Positions 1-8,892 of a DNA stretch of 64,000 nt are shown piece after piece. Within the stretch, counting starts at the first letter, position 1. The number at the start of each line of letters is the position of its first letter. Made by a program: the position numbers and the translations under genes. The stretch comes from an uncultured Cellulophaga sp. (GTDB taxonomy: Bacteria > Bacteroidota > Bacteroidia > Flavobacteriales > Flavobacteriaceae). The notes under the pieces were generated by a model, which was not told the DNA's origin, ran no database searches, and worked only from the letters and a program-made list of their open reading frames with translations. The stretch is from assembly GCA_947496695.1 (NCBI GenBank), contig CANMEI010000002.1:372001-436000 (forward strand). The letters are read 5' to 3'.

Positions 1-894
1 ATTGGTGAATTTTTCAATATTCTCATCGATACCAGCCATTTTAATAATACCCTTATCCGCTAATAAACGCCCACGGTATGTATCAAGAATAGCTCTAGGT
101 TGTTCGTAAATCTCTTTTAGCATAAAGTGATCATAACCACCTTTTTCAATTTCTTCAATATTTAATTGTAATTCTTGAATAGAAGGGTAAACAACAGAGT
201 CATCCTTAATTTTACGAAGTTTAATTTCTTTTCCTAAACGAATAATAGCTAACTCTTCATCTTCAAGATACATTGCATTATTTGTAAATTCTATAAAAGG
301 TGATGCATCAGATGCTATAAAAAACTCATTTTCACCAATCCCTATTGCTAATGGACTTCCTAATTTAGCAACTACAATTTCATCTGGCTTATTAATATCA
401 AAGACTGCAATAGCATAAGCACCAACAACTTGGTTTAATGCAATTTGAACTGCCTTTCCTAATTTTACATCTTCTTTATTTTTAATTTCTTCAATCAAAT
501 TAACCAATACTTCCGTATCTGTATCTGAATGAAAAACATAACCTCTTTTTATTAATTCTTTTTTAATAGCATCGTAATTTTCAATGATACCATTATGAAT
601 AATAACTAAGTCTCCAGAATTTGAATAGTGAGGATGAGAGTTTACATCATTTGGAACACCATGAGTAGCCCAACGCGTATGTCCTATTCCTATTGATCCT
701 TTTAAAGAAATTGAAGCTTCTGCTTTTTTCTTTAAATCTTCAACCTTACCTTTTGTTTTACTTAAATTTATTGTATTACCGTCATAAATTGCCACTCCAG
801 CACTATCGTAACCTCTATATTCTAGACGTTGCAAACCTTTAATTATTATTGGATAAGCGTCTCTGTGACCTATGTAACCTACAATTCCACACAT
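1..894 (-). CDS. glmS: Glutamine--fructose-6-phosphate aminotransferase, N-terminal part (cut by window start)
   Basis: Makes glucosamine-6-phosphate from fructose-6-phosphate and glutamine, the first step to UDP-GlcNAc for peptidoglycan and LPS. Only the first 298 residues lie in the window. They start MCGIVGYIG, so Cys2 becomes the N-terminal nucleophile of the class II glutaminase domain, and RLEYRGYDSAG, GHTRWATHG and HNGIIEN motifs follow. The two SIS sugar-isomerase domains would lie left of base 1. It follows the starch-synthase-like gene on the same strand after 244 bases. A TAnnTTTG-type box at 929-936 suggests its own promoter. Confidence 0.96.
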   Translation of the reverse strand, partial: MCGIVGYIGHRDAYPIIIKGLQRLEYRGYDSAGVAIYDGNTINLSKTKGKVEDLKKKAEASISLKGSIGIGHTRWATHGVPNDVNSHPHYSNSGDLVIIHNGIIENYDAIKKELIKRGYVFHSDTDTEVLVNLIEEIKNKEDVKLGKAVQIALNQVVGAYAIAVFDINKPDEIVVAKLGSPLAIGIGENEFFIASDASPFIEFTNNAMYLEDEELAIIRLGKEIKLRKIKDDSVVYPSIQELQLNIEEIEKGGYDHFMLKEIYEQPRAILDTYRGRLLADKGIIKMAGIDENIEKFTN

Positions 895-928
895 ATTATT
901 TTATTTGATTTTATTGAATAACCCATTT

Positions 929-936
929 CAAAGCTA
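929..936 (-). promoter_or_regulatory. Probable glmS promoter -7 box (TAGCTTTG on the minus strand)
   Basis: The minus strand reads TAGCTTTG, an exact match to the Bacteroidota -7 consensus TAnnTTTG, 35 bases before the glmS start codon. No convincing TTG -33 box is seen at the usual distance, so the call rests on the -7 box and position. Confidence 0.45.
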
Positions 937-1068
937 TACTATAAATTATAGAATCACAGTATAGTTCAGTTGAATTACGAGAAAATTAATACAAATGGTT
1001 TAAATAGTATAAAAAAATAATCATTATACAAAGAAGTAATTTTAAATATAAAAAAAGATTTTTCAATA

Positions 1069-1112
1069 AAAAAACACCACAATTATTACAAAAATTGTAA
1101 TAAAAGCAGTGC
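1069..1112 (-). terminator. Possible terminator after the starch-synthase-like gene
   Basis: On the minus strand a 7-bp stem, ATTACAA/TTGTAAT with a 3-base loop, is followed after a short spacer by a run of seven T. It lies about 30 bases downstream of the stop at 1139. The stem is AT-only, so it is a weak terminator candidate. Confidence 0.35.
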
Positions 1113-1138
1113 TTATTTTTTACAAACCCTATTTGTAA

Positions 1139-1948
1139 TTATTTTAAAACTTGAGTGTTATAAAAGTTAGCGTAAGCCTCTTCAAATTCATGAATAGGTA
1201 CATACGAAAGTACTGGCTTGTCAAGACCAGAAATATGACTAGTTAACTCCTCAGGTATTTCTTCTGAAGCTAAAATAACAGCGTCAGAATTATCTACAGC
1301 CACCTTCAATAAGTTATTATAATCTGGTTTTTGCAACACAGAGATCTTGTCTTCTGCAATGCCATCAAAAGCAATTTTCTTTACTAACTCAGAATTTAAA
1401 TCTTCATCAAACCCTTTAGAATATACTGATGTTACAACTTTGCTTTCAGAAAATAATGGTTCATCTGCATAATATTGTTTTAGATAAAGTGGCACTAATG
1501 AAGCCATCCACCCATGAACATGAATAATATCTGGCGACCAGTTTAATTTTTTTACAGTTTCAACAATACCTTTTGCAAAGAATATTGCACGTTCATCGTT
1601 ATCAGGAAAAAGAGCTCCATTTTCATCTGTAAACGTAGCTTTTCTTTTAAAATATTCTTCGTTATCAATAAAATAAACTTGAATACGTTCTTTTGGGATA
1701 GAAGCTACTTTAATTATTAACGGCATATCCATGTCATTAATCACTAAATTCATACCTGAAAGTCTAATTACTTCATGTAATTGATGACGACGTTCATTTA
1801 TATTACCGTACCTAGGCATAAAGATTCGTATTTGGCCTCCATTACCATTAACCATCTTTGGTGTTTCGTATGACATTTGGGAAACTTCATTTTCCGGTAG
1901 GTAGGGTACTAATTCTGAAGATACAAACAATATCTTTTTACCATTCAT
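1139..1948 (-). CDS. Glycogen/starch synthase-like protein, GT5 N-terminal half only, catalytic motif degenerate
   Basis: A 269-residue protein resembling only the N-terminal Rossmann half of GlgA. The opening KILFVSSELVPYLP and the DIIHVHGWMASLVP stretch (around residues 140-153) match the GT5 fold. True glycogen synthases have about 480 residues, a C-terminal GT-B half and an N-terminal KxGGL motif that binds ADP-glucose. Here the motif position reads PENEVSQMS and the C-terminal half is missing, yet the frame is open and ends cleanly. It is therefore probably a non-catalytic or repurposed protein. It is divergent from panC; a -7 box TAATTTTG lies at 1984-1991. The family resemblance is fairly clear, the role unknown. 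Confidence 0.8.
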   Translation of the reverse strand: MNGKKILFVSSELVPYLPENEVSQMSYETPKMVNGNGGQIRIFMPRYGNINERRHQLHEVIRLSGMNLVINDMDMPLIIKVASIPKERIQVYFIDNEEYFKRKATFTDENGALFPDNDERAIFFAKGIVETVKKLNWSPDIIHVHGWMASLVPLYLKQYYADEPLFSESKVVTSVYSKGFDEDLNSELVKKIAFDGIAEDKISVLQKPDYNNLLKVAVDNSDAVILASEEIPEELTSHISGLDKPVLSYVPIHEFEEAYANFYNTQVLK

Positions 1949-1983
1949 AAAAGCTGTTTTTTATTTAAATTCTTGCGCAGTTA

Positions 1984-1991
1984 CAAAATTA
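1984..1991 (-). promoter_or_regulatory. Probable -7 box for the starch-synthase-like gene
   Basis: Minus strand TAATTTTG matches TAnnTTTG and sits 36 bases before the start codon at 1948. No good -33 TTG is visible. Confidence 0.35.
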
Positions 1992-2021
1992 CAAAAATTA
2001 TGCAAATTAGCAGTAATTATA

Positions 2022-2029
2022 TAAGTTTG
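2022..2029 (+). promoter_or_regulatory. Probable panC promoter -7 box
   Basis: TAAGTTTG matches the Bacteroidota TAnnTTTG consensus and ends 20 bases before the panC ATG, giving a short leader. It probably drives the panC-panD-flippase operon. Confidence 0.45.
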
Positions 2030-2049
2030 CAGGCTTTTAAATTGTAATT

Positions 2050-2895
2050 ATGCAGGTTTTTAAAACAAAAAAAGAGTTAATAGACACTTTGTCAGCTAAC
2101 GTTTCTACATCAAAATCTTTAGGTCTTGTTCCTACTATGGGAGCATTGCATAAAGGCCACATTTCTTTGATAGATAAGGCTAACAAAGAAAATAACACCG
2201 TGGTGGTAAGCATTTTTGTAAACCCAACTCAGTTTAATAATCAAGAAGATTTGGAAAAATATCCAAAAACTTTAGAAAAAGATATTGCTCTAATTAAAAC
2301 AGTTTCTGATCAAATAATCATCTATTCTCCTTCAATTAAAGAGATTTATGATGGCAATGTTGCTTCTGAAAACTATAATTTTGGAGAATTAGCCTCAGTT
2401 ATGGAAGGTGAATTTAGAGCAGGACACTTTAATGGTGTTGGAACTATTGTTGAAGAACTACTAACATCTGTTAAACCTAATAAAGCATACTTTGGTGAAA
2501 AAGATTTTCAACAATTACAAATCATAAATAAACTAGTACAACTAAAAAAAATACCTGTTGAAATTATTGGTTGCCCTATTGTTAGAGAAGAAAATGGCTT
2601 AGCTATGAGTTCTAGAAATGAGCGATTATCTAAAAAAACAAGAAATGATGCTTCGTTTATTTATAAAACATTACAGAATGCCAAAATTAAGTTTGGCACA
2701 AAAAGTGCTTTAGAAGTAATAAATTGGGTTGAAAGTGAATTCCTGAAAAAAGAAAATTTTAAATTAGAATATTTTCAGATAGCGGAAACCACGACTTTAA
2801 CTCCGATAGAAAAAAAAATTAAAAACAAAAAATACAGAGCTTTTATTGCAGTATTTGTTGATGATGTTCGACTTATTGATAATATTGCTTTGTAA
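2050..2895 (+). CDS. panC: Pantoate--beta-alanine ligase
   Basis: Joins pantoate and beta-alanine with ATP to give pantothenate, the last step of vitamin B5 synthesis in the cytoplasm. At 281 residues it has full family length. PTMGALHKGH carries the HxGH nucleotidyl-transfer signature, and FVNPTQF, GEKDFQQ and the KMSKS-like SSRNERL are all present. It is followed 18 bases later by panD, whose product supplies the beta-alanine, so the two steps are co-transcribed. Confidence 0.97.
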   Translation: MQVFKTKKELIDTLSANVSTSKSLGLVPTMGALHKGHISLIDKANKENNTVVVSIFVNPTQFNNQEDLEKYPKTLEKDIALIKTVSDQIIIYSPSIKEIYDGNVASENYNFGELASVMEGEFRAGHFNGVGTIVEELLTSVKPNKAYFGEKDFQQLQIINKLVQLKKIPVEIIGCPIVREENGLAMSSRNERLSKKTRNDASFIYKTLQNAKIKFGTKSALEVINWVESEFLKKENFKLEYFQIAETTTLTPIEKKIKNKKYRAFIAVFVDDVRLIDNIAL

Positions 2896-2901
2896 ATATA
2901 T

Positions 2902-2909
2902 TACCTTTG
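2902..2909 (+). promoter_or_regulatory. TAnnTTTG box directly before the panD ATG
   Basis: TACCTTTG ends only 4 bases before the panD ATG at 2914. If it works as a -7 box, transcription would start at about the ATG and give a leaderless panD mRNA. It also sits in an operon gap and may be chance. Confidence 0.25.
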
Positions 2910-2913
2910 TACC

Positions 2914-3264
2914 ATGCTAATAGAAGTTGTAAAATCTAAAATACACCGCGTAAAAGTTACCGGAGCAGACCTAAATTATATTGGTAGTATTACCATTGAT
3001 GAAGATTTAATGGATGCTGCAAATATTATAAGAGGTGAAAAAGTTCAAATTGTAAATAACAACAATGGAGAACGCCTTGAAACTTACGCTATTCCGGGAC
3101 CAAGAAATAGTGGAGAAATCACATTAAACGGTGCCGCTGCAAGAAAAGTTGCTGTTGGAGATATTTTAATATTGATTACCTACGGAACTATAGATATTGA
3201 AAAAGCTAAAACTTTCAACCCAGCTTTGGTTTTCCCTAATGAAGAAAATAATTTATTAAAATAG
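2914..3264 (+). CDS. panD: Aspartate 1-decarboxylase
   Basis: Pyruvoyl enzyme that decarboxylates L-aspartate to beta-alanine for PanC. It is 116 residues long, normal for the family. Self-cleavage is expected between Gly24 and Ser25 in the YIGSITID motif, with Ser25 becoming the pyruvoyl group. The catalytic region around [12 protein letters not shown] is also intact. It follows panC and is followed at once by a flippase-like membrane gene, so it is the middle gene of an operon. Confidence 0.97.
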   Translation: MLIEVVKSKIHRVKVTGADLNYIGSITIDEDLMDAANIIRGEKVQIVNNNNGERLETYAIPGPRNSGEITLNGAAARKVAVGDILILITYGTIDIEKAKTFNPALVFPNEENNLLK

Positions 3265-3265
3265 A

Positions 3266-4231
3266 TTGAAAAATTCTTTAAAAAAAACACTTAAAACAGT
3301 ACTTCCAATTGCATTGGGCGTTTTTTTAGTTTGGCACTCTTACAATTCAACTTCACCTGAAGATCGAGCACAAATTATCTATTACATAAAAGAAGCTAAT
3401 ATGTTTTGGGTAAGCCTATCTGTTGTTCTAGGGATACTCAGTCATATATCAAGAGCTATTCGGTGGAGTTATTTATTAGAACCCCTTGGATACAAACCTA
3501 AACTAACTAACAGTATCTTAATCATATTAACATCTTATTTTGCAAATTTAGGAATACCAAGATCTGGCGAAATATTACGCGCAACAGCACTTACAACTTA
3601 CGAGAAAGTACCTTTTGAAAAAGGATTTGGAACTATAGTAATAGAAAGAGTAATTGACCTAATAATGCTACTAAGCATAATCACCATTACTTTTATATTG
3701 CAAACTGATATTATTTTAGAGTTTTTCCAAAACAAAGGGTTTAATATAAACAAAATACTTATTCTACTAAGTATTGGAGGTGTAGGTGCAGGAATATTTT
3801 TCTTTTTTATAAAGAAATCAAATCATCCATTTATTTTAAAATTAAAAAGCTTTATAACCGGCTTAATTCAAGGAGTAACTAGTATTTTTAAAATGAAAAA
3901 TAAATGGCTATTTATTTTTCACACCTTCTTTATTTGGGCTGTTTATATTGGCATGTTTTGGGTAATTAAATTTACAGTACCAGAAACTATTGATTTAACC
4001 ATAAGTCAACTACTTGTTGCTTTTGTTTTTGGTGCATTTGCGATGACAGCAACAAATGGCGGTATTGGCCTTTACCCTATAGCGGTAAGCAGCGCTCTTG
4101 CCATTTTTGGAATTAGCAGTGTATCGGGTGATGCCTTTGGTTGGATTATGTGGATTTCACAAACTTTAATGGTTGTCGTATTTGGCACAATATCTTTTCT
4201 TGTATTACCGTTATTAAACAGAAACAAATAA
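3266..4231 (+). CDS. Flippase-like membrane protein, lysylphosphatidylglycerol synthase TM-domain family
   Basis: A 321-residue integral membrane protein with about eight hydrophobic helices. The segment RSGEILRATAL (around residues 97-107) followed by IVIERVIDL is characteristic of the YbhN/LPG-synthase TM family (UPF0104). The ligand and transport activity are not known for most members; no aminoacyl-transferase domain is attached. The start is TTG at 3266, one base after the panD stop, which implies translational coupling. The gene lies between panD and an esterase-like gene, a context that does not reveal its job. Confidence 0.85.
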   Translation: MKNSLKKTLKTVLPIALGVFLVWHSYNSTSPEDRAQIIYYIKEANMFWVSLSVVLGILSHISRAIRWSYLLEPLGYKPKLTNSILIILTSYFANLGIPRSGEILRATALTTYEKVPFEKGFGTIVIERVIDLIMLLSIITITFILQTDIILEFFQNKGFNINKILILLSIGGVGAGIFFFFIKKSNHPFILKLKSFITGLIQGVTSIFKMKNKWLFIFHTFFIWAVYIGMFWVIKFTVPETIDLTISQLLVAFVFGAFAMTATNGGIGLYPIAVSSALAIFGISSVSGDAFGWIMWISQTLMVVVFGTISFLVLPLLNRNK

Positions 4232-4250
4232 CAAATACACCCCAAATAGT

Positions 4251-5396
4251 ATGAAACGCATAATCTTTGCATTTGCTTTCTTTTTATATCTTGTTGATAG
4301 CCAAGCTCAAATAAGCCAAGAAACTTTTGAATCGTTTAAACTTCAAGAAAGAAGAGAAATACAATATTCAATTCCTGAAGATTATTCAGAAGAAAACAAA
4401 TATCCAATTATTATTGTTTTAGATGCTGAATACCTTTTTGACAATGTTGCCGCAACAGCTAAGTTTTATAGTAAGTTTCATGGCATGCCTAAAGCAATTG
4501 TAGTTGGCATTAATCAACTTAAAAAAGATTTTAGATATGCTGATTGTGCCTTCGACGAAAATTCAGGCTTGCCAGATGAAAAATCAAAACTCTTTTTTGA
4601 ATTTATTGGTTTAGAATTAATTCCGCACATAGAATCTAAATACAATACCGCTCCATTCAAAATGATTTTTGGTTATGACATATCTGCAAATTTTATAAAC
4701 TATTATTTATTCAAGGGTGAATCACTATTTAATTCATACGTAAGCATTTCTCCAACATTAGCTACTGAAATGGAAACCAGAGTACCATCAAGACTTGGTG
4801 CAATGGAAAAAACAATTTTTTACAACTTAATTACTGATGGAGAAATTCTTAAAAAAAGCACACAACTTCCAATCTTAAATACTGCTATAAAAAGTATTGA
4901 AAGTGAGAATGTAAAGTATTTCTATACTGAATATAAAGAAGCAGATCATACATCTGTTGCAACATATGGAATAGGAAAAGCATTTGATAATGTTTTCAAA
5001 ATGTTCAAGCCTATTAGCCCAGCGGAATATAAAACTCAAATTTTAACCTCTGAAGGCCCAGTGTTTGATTACCTATCTACCAAATATGATATGATTGAAA
5101 AGCTTTTCGGATTTAGAAAAAATATTGATTTAAATGATATTATGGCCATTTATGCCGCTTCTCGTAAAAAAGAAGACTTTGAATCATTAAAACCATTATC
5201 TGATATTTGTAAAAAGCAATATCCTGAAACCATGCTAGGTTTTTATTTTGAAGGAGAATATTTTGAGCAAATGGGAGAGCCTAAAAAAGCACTTAGAACT
5301 TTTGAAAAAGCCTTTGGTATGCAAGAAATAGATTTCTTAACAAAAGATATGGCACTTGAAAAAATAGATGCTTTAAAAGCTGATTTTGGTTTCTAG
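4251..5396 (+). CDS. Secreted alpha/beta-hydrolase (esterase-D-like) protein with Asp at the nucleophile position
   Basis: A 381-residue protein with a signal peptide (cleavage near DSQAQ, residues 16-20), a putative-esterase domain (about 30-255) and a C-terminal tetratricopeptide-like stretch (about 300-380). The nucleophile elbow, normally GHSxGG, reads GYDISAN, so Asp143 replaces the catalytic serine; the surrounding strand and the SPTL motif align well with the family. The likely catalytic histidine in EADHTS is kept. It may use Asp as nucleophile as haloalkane dehalogenases do, or be a binding protein. It lies 19 bases after the flippase-like gene, so it is probably in the same operon. 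Confidence 0.75.
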   Translation: MKRIIFAFAFFLYLVDSQAQISQETFESFKLQERREIQYSIPEDYSEENKYPIIIVLDAEYLFDNVAATAKFYSKFHGMPKAIVVGINQLKKDFRYADCAFDENSGLPDEKSKLFFEFIGLELIPHIESKYNTAPFKMIFGYDISANFINYYLFKGESLFNSYVSISPTLATEMETRVPSRLGAMEKTIFYNLITDGEILKKSTQLPILNTAIKSIESENVKYFYTEYKEADHTSVATYGIGKAFDNVFKMFKPISPAEYKTQILTSEGPVFDYLSTKYDMIEKLFGFRKNIDLNDIMAIYAASRKKEDFESLKPLSDICKKQYPETMLGFYFEGEYFEQMGEPKKALRTFEKAFGMQEIDFLTKDMALEKIDALKADFGF

Positions 5397-5461
5397 TTGT
5401 TAAAAATTTAATTTCTAATTCTACCATATTTACTACCTTAGCCAAATCGTAAAAAAAGATA

Positions 5462-6823
5462 ATGGCTAAAACAAAAACAGCATTTTTTTGTCAAAATTGT
5501 GGTACTCAATATGCAAAATGGGTAGGACAATGTTCTGCGTGTAAAGAATGGAATACAGTTGTTGAAGAGGTAGTTCAGAAAGAAGAAAAACAAAGTTGGA
5601 AAACCCCGACAAATACTACTAAAAAAATAGCAAAACCTTTACGCGTTAATGAAATTAGCACAGAAAAAGAATTAAGACTAAACACTTTTGATTTAGAGTT
5701 TAATCGTGTTTTAGGTGGCGGACTTGTCCCTGGCTCTTTAACACTTTTAGGTGGTGAACCAGGTATTGGAAAAAGTACTTTGCTATTACAAATAGCCTTA
5801 AAATTACCATACAAAACATTATATGTTTCTGGTGAAGAAAGTCAGAAGCAAATAAAAATGAGGGCTGATCGCATTCACCCAAATAGCGATACTTGTTTAA
5901 TTTTAACGGAAACAAAAACTCAAAATATATTTAAACAAATTGAGGCTACGGAGCCTGATATTGTGGTTATAGATTCCATTCAGACCTTACATTCAGATTA
6001 TATTGAATCTGCTGCAGGTAGCATTTCTCAAATTAGAGAATGTACGACTGAGCTTATAAAGTTTGCCAAAGAAACCAATACCCCTGTTATTTTAATTGGC
6101 CACATTACCAAAGATGGCTCTATTGCCGGTCCAAAAATATTAGAACACATGGTTGATAGTGTTTTACAGTTTGAAGGCGATAGAAATTATGTGTACAGAA
6201 TTTTACGTTCGCTTAAAAACAGGTTTGGGTCAACATCAGAGCTTGGTATATATGAAATGCAAGGCAGTGGTTTACGTGAAGTAAACAATCCTTCTGAGAT
6301 ATTAATATCTAAAAACGATGAAGGACTAAGCGGAACCGCAATTGCATCAACAGTAGAGGGTATGCGCCCTTTAATGATTGAAATACAAGCTTTGGTTAGC
6401 ACAGCCGTCTACGGTACACCACAACGCTCTACAACAGGTTATAATGCCAAACGTTTAAACATGCTTTTAGCTGTTCTAGAAAAACGAGCTGGTTTTAAAT
6501 TAGCTGCCAAAGATGTGTTTTTAAATATTACAGGTGGTATTTCTGTTGATGACCCTGCAATTGATTTAGCTGTAATTGCCGCAATACTTTCTAGCAATGA
6601 AGATATTGCGATTGAAAAAGGAGTATGTTTTGCTGCTGAAGTTGGTTTAGCGGGTGAAATTAGACCAGTTCAACGTGCTGAACAACGAATTTTAGAAGCA
6701 GAAAAATTAGGTTTTCACACGATATTTGTATCAAAAAATAATAAAATATCACTTAAAAATACTCAAATAAAAATCCAGCTTGTTTCAAAAATAGAAGATG
6801 TTGCCGGGTATTTATTTAGTTAA
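5462..6823 (+). CDS. radA: DNA repair protein RadA (DnaB-like branch-migration helicase)
   Basis: A RecA-related ATPase that extends strand exchange and helps process recombination intermediates. The 453 residues show a four-cysteine zinc finger (C10, C13, C24, C27), Walker A GEPGIGKST (98-106), Walker B VVIDSIQTL, the RadA-specific KNRFG motif (about 250) and a C-terminal Lon-protease-like domain. The length is typical. It lies 65 bases after the esterase-like gene and converges on the aldo/keto reductase. Confidence 0.97.
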   Translation: MAKTKTAFFCQNCGTQYAKWVGQCSACKEWNTVVEEVVQKEEKQSWKTPTNTTKKIAKPLRVNEISTEKELRLNTFDLEFNRVLGGGLVPGSLTLLGGEPGIGKSTLLLQIALKLPYKTLYVSGEESQKQIKMRADRIHPNSDTCLILTETKTQNIFKQIEATEPDIVVIDSIQTLHSDYIESAAGSISQIRECTTELIKFAKETNTPVILIGHITKDGSIAGPKILEHMVDSVLQFEGDRNYVYRILRSLKNRFGSTSELGIYEMQGSGLREVNNPSEILISKNDEGLSGTAIASTVEGMRPLMIEIQALVSTAVYGTPQRSTTGYNAKRLNMLLAVLEKRAGFKLAAKDVFLNITGGISVDDPAIDLAVIAAILSSNEDIAIEKGVCFAAEVGLAGEIRPVQRAEQRILEAEKLGFHTIFVSKNNKISLKNTQIKIQLVSKIEDVAGYLFS

Positions 6824-6830
6824 ATTTTGA

Positions 6831-6847
6831 CACCTTAATTTAAGGTG
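6831..6847. repeat. Perfect inverted repeat between convergent radA and aldo/keto reductase
   Basis: An 8-bp arm, CACCTTAA, is repeated inverted after one base and covers the stop codon at 6840-6842. The position between converging genes suggests a 3' end structure, but there is no T-run on either side, so a terminator role is doubtful. Confidence 0.35.
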
Positions 6848-7880
6848 CAGGATTCGGGATTTCATTATGAATTTTCTCAATCTCAATTAAAACCTCATCA
6901 CTTAAATTAACATGTACACTACCAATATTTTCTTTTAATTGTGCCATTGAAGTTGCTCCAATAATATTACTAGCTACAAAAGGTCTTGAACTTACAAATG
7001 CTAATGCCATTTGTGCTAATGACATACTATTAGCCTGAGCAAGCTCATAATACTTTTGTGTAGCTTCTAATGCTTTTTTATTACTATACCTGTTGTATTG
7101 AGGGAATAATTTTAAACGAGAATTATCAGGTAATTTATTGCCTAAATATTTTCCACTTAAAACACCAAATGCTAAAGGTGAATATGCCAAAAGCCCTATA
7201 TTTTCCCTGTGTGCTATCTCAGATAACCCAATTTCAAAAATTCTATTTAAAAGACTATATGAATTCTGAATAGTAACCATTCTAGGTAAAGTTTTATGTA
7301 CTTTACTTTCCTCTAAAAAACGCATGGTTCCCCAAGGAGTTTCATTTGATAAACCAACCTTTCTGATTTTTCCTTCTGCTACTAAATCTCTTAAAGTTTC
7401 TAATACTTGATGAATATTATCTTCCCAAAAATCAGATGCATCATGCTTATAACCTCGCTTACCAAAGTAATTAGTATTTCGTTCTGGCCAATGCAATTGA
7501 TACAAATCAATATAATCTGTTTTTAAACGTTCTAAACTTCCATTTACAGCGTCAATTAAAGCACTTTTATCAAAACCATTACTTCTAATAAATTTAGTCA
7601 TCTCTGCCCTACCTGCAATTTTAGATGCTAAAATAACTTTATCTCTATTTTTATTTTTCTGAAACCAAGTACCAATAATTTTTTCAGTATTAGATTTTCT
7701 ATCAGGATGCGCAGGAATAGAATATAACTCGGCTGTATCAAAAAAATTAATACCTTGATCTAAGGCATAATCCATTTGTTCATGACCTTCAGCTTCGGTA
7801 TTTTGATTACCCCAAGTCATTGTTCCTAAACAAATTTTACTTACTTCAATATCAGTATACGGTAGTTTCGTGTAAATCAT
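6840..7880 (-). CDS. Aldo/keto reductase
   Basis: An NADPH-dependent oxidoreductase of the AKR superfamily, closest in look to the Tas/YghZ-type group; substrate unknown. The catalytic tetrad is visible: Asp and Tyr in FFDTAELYS, Lys in LASKIAG, and His in QLHWPER. I start at the ATG at 7880 (MIYTKLPYTD, 346 residues), because the upstream in-frame ATG at 7916 would overlap the end of the exonuclease gene and add a poorly fitting extension. It follows xth on the same strand and is probably co-transcribed. Confidence 0.9.
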   Translation of the reverse strand: MIYTKLPYTDIEVSKICLGTMTWGNQNTEAEGHEQMDYALDQGINFFDTAELYSIPAHPDRKSNTEKIIGTWFQKNKNRDKVILASKIAGRAEMTKFIRSNGFDKSALIDAVNGSLERLKTDYIDLYQLHWPERNTNYFGKRGYKHDASDFWEDNIHQVLETLRDLVAEGKIRKVGLSNETPWGTMRFLEESKVHKTLPRMVTIQNSYSLLNRIFEIGLSEIAHRENIGLLAYSPLAFGVLSGKYLGNKLPDNSRLKLFPQYNRYSNKKALEATQKYYELAQANSMSLAQMALAFVSSRPFVASNIIGATSMAQLKENIGSVHVNLSDEVLIEIEKIHNEIPNPAP

Positions 7881-7888
7881 AATAAAAA

Positions 7889-8650
7889 TTAAGCAAGTTC
7901 TAATAAAATAGGACAATGATCACTATGTTTTGCTTCTGCTAAAATTACAGAACGTTTTAACCTATCAGCTAGAGGCTCACTCACCAAAGCATAATCTAAG
8001 CGCCAACCTTTATTGTTATTACGAGCATTAGCACGGTAACTCCACCAGGTATAGTTATCCGGCTCTTTATTAAAAAATCTAAAACTATCAATAAAACCAC
8101 TATTCATAAAATTACCAATCCATTCACGCTCTACAGGTAAAAAACCAGATGTATTTTTAAGTCCTACTGGATTATGAATATCAATTGCTTCATGGCAAAT
8201 ATTATAATCACCTAAAATCACTAAATTAGGGTTTGTTTTACGTAATTCATTGGCATAAATATGAAAATCTGCCATGTATTTCAACTTAAATTCTAACCTA
8301 TCTATATTTGTACCTGATGGTAAATACATGCTCATCACTGAAACATCATCAAAATCAGCTCTCAGGTTTCTACCTTCAAAATCCATATAATCGATCCCTG
8401 TACCATATTCTACATGGTTAGGCTTAATTTTAGATAAAATTGCCACACCACTATAGCCTTTTTTTTGTGCACTATACCAATAGTTATACTTGTAACCGGC
8501 ATCTTCAAAAACTGAAAGATCAAGCTGATCTTCATTTGCTTTTATCTCTTGAAGACAAATTACATCAGGGTTTACTGTTTGCAGCCATTCTATAAAACCT
8601 TTTTTTAAGGCAGCTCTAATTCCGTTTACATTATAGGAAACAATTTTCAT
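7889..8650 (-). CDS. xth: Exodeoxyribonuclease III / AP endonuclease
   Basis: A Mg-dependent repair nuclease that cuts 5' of abasic sites and trims 3' ends. The 253 residues carry the EEP-family signatures: YNVNGIRAA at the start, the metal-binding Glu in CLQEIKA, GDYNICH, and the C-terminal SDHCPI with the catalytic His. The ATG at 8650 (MKIVSYN) is preferred over an adjoining TTG. It is the first gene of a two-gene unit with the aldo/keto reductase. No signal peptide is present, unlike the second EEP nuclease at 30524. Confidence 0.95.
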   Translation of the reverse strand: MKIVSYNVNGIRAALKKGFIEWLQTVNPDVICLQEIKANEDQLDLSVFEDAGYKYNYWYSAQKKGYSGVAILSKIKPNHVEYGTGIDYMDFEGRNLRADFDDVSVMSMYLPSGTNIDRLEFKLKYMADFHIYANELRKTNPNLVILGDYNICHEAIDIHNPVGLKNTSGFLPVEREWIGNFMNSGFIDSFRFFNKEPDNYTWWSYRANARNNNKGWRLDYALVSEPLADRLKRSVILAEAKHSDHCPILLELA

Positions 8651-8873
8651 CAATCTATTTTTTTCGAAAATAAGGAATGTTTTTTACAAGCAATAATCTA
8701 AAATGTTATAAGTATTACTTCCTCAAAATATAAGCCTGTAATATTTTGCTTTATCAGTTCATTTTCAAATGTTTTATCAAAATAAATATTCTAAATGCTG
8801 GAAACTAACTAATAATAAAAAGTTAAAAAACACCATATATAAAGTTAATATTTTTCTATATCGATTTGTTTTT

Positions 8874-8881
8874 TAGCTTTG
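8874..8881 (+). promoter_or_regulatory. Probable -7 box for the His/Cys protein-TonB receptor operon
   Basis: TAGCTTTG matches TAnnTTTG and ends 11 bases before the ATG at 8893. The next two genes follow with short gaps, so this would be the operon promoter. No repressor operator could be identified by eye. Confidence 0.4.
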
Positions 8882-8892
8882 TTAATTCGTAA

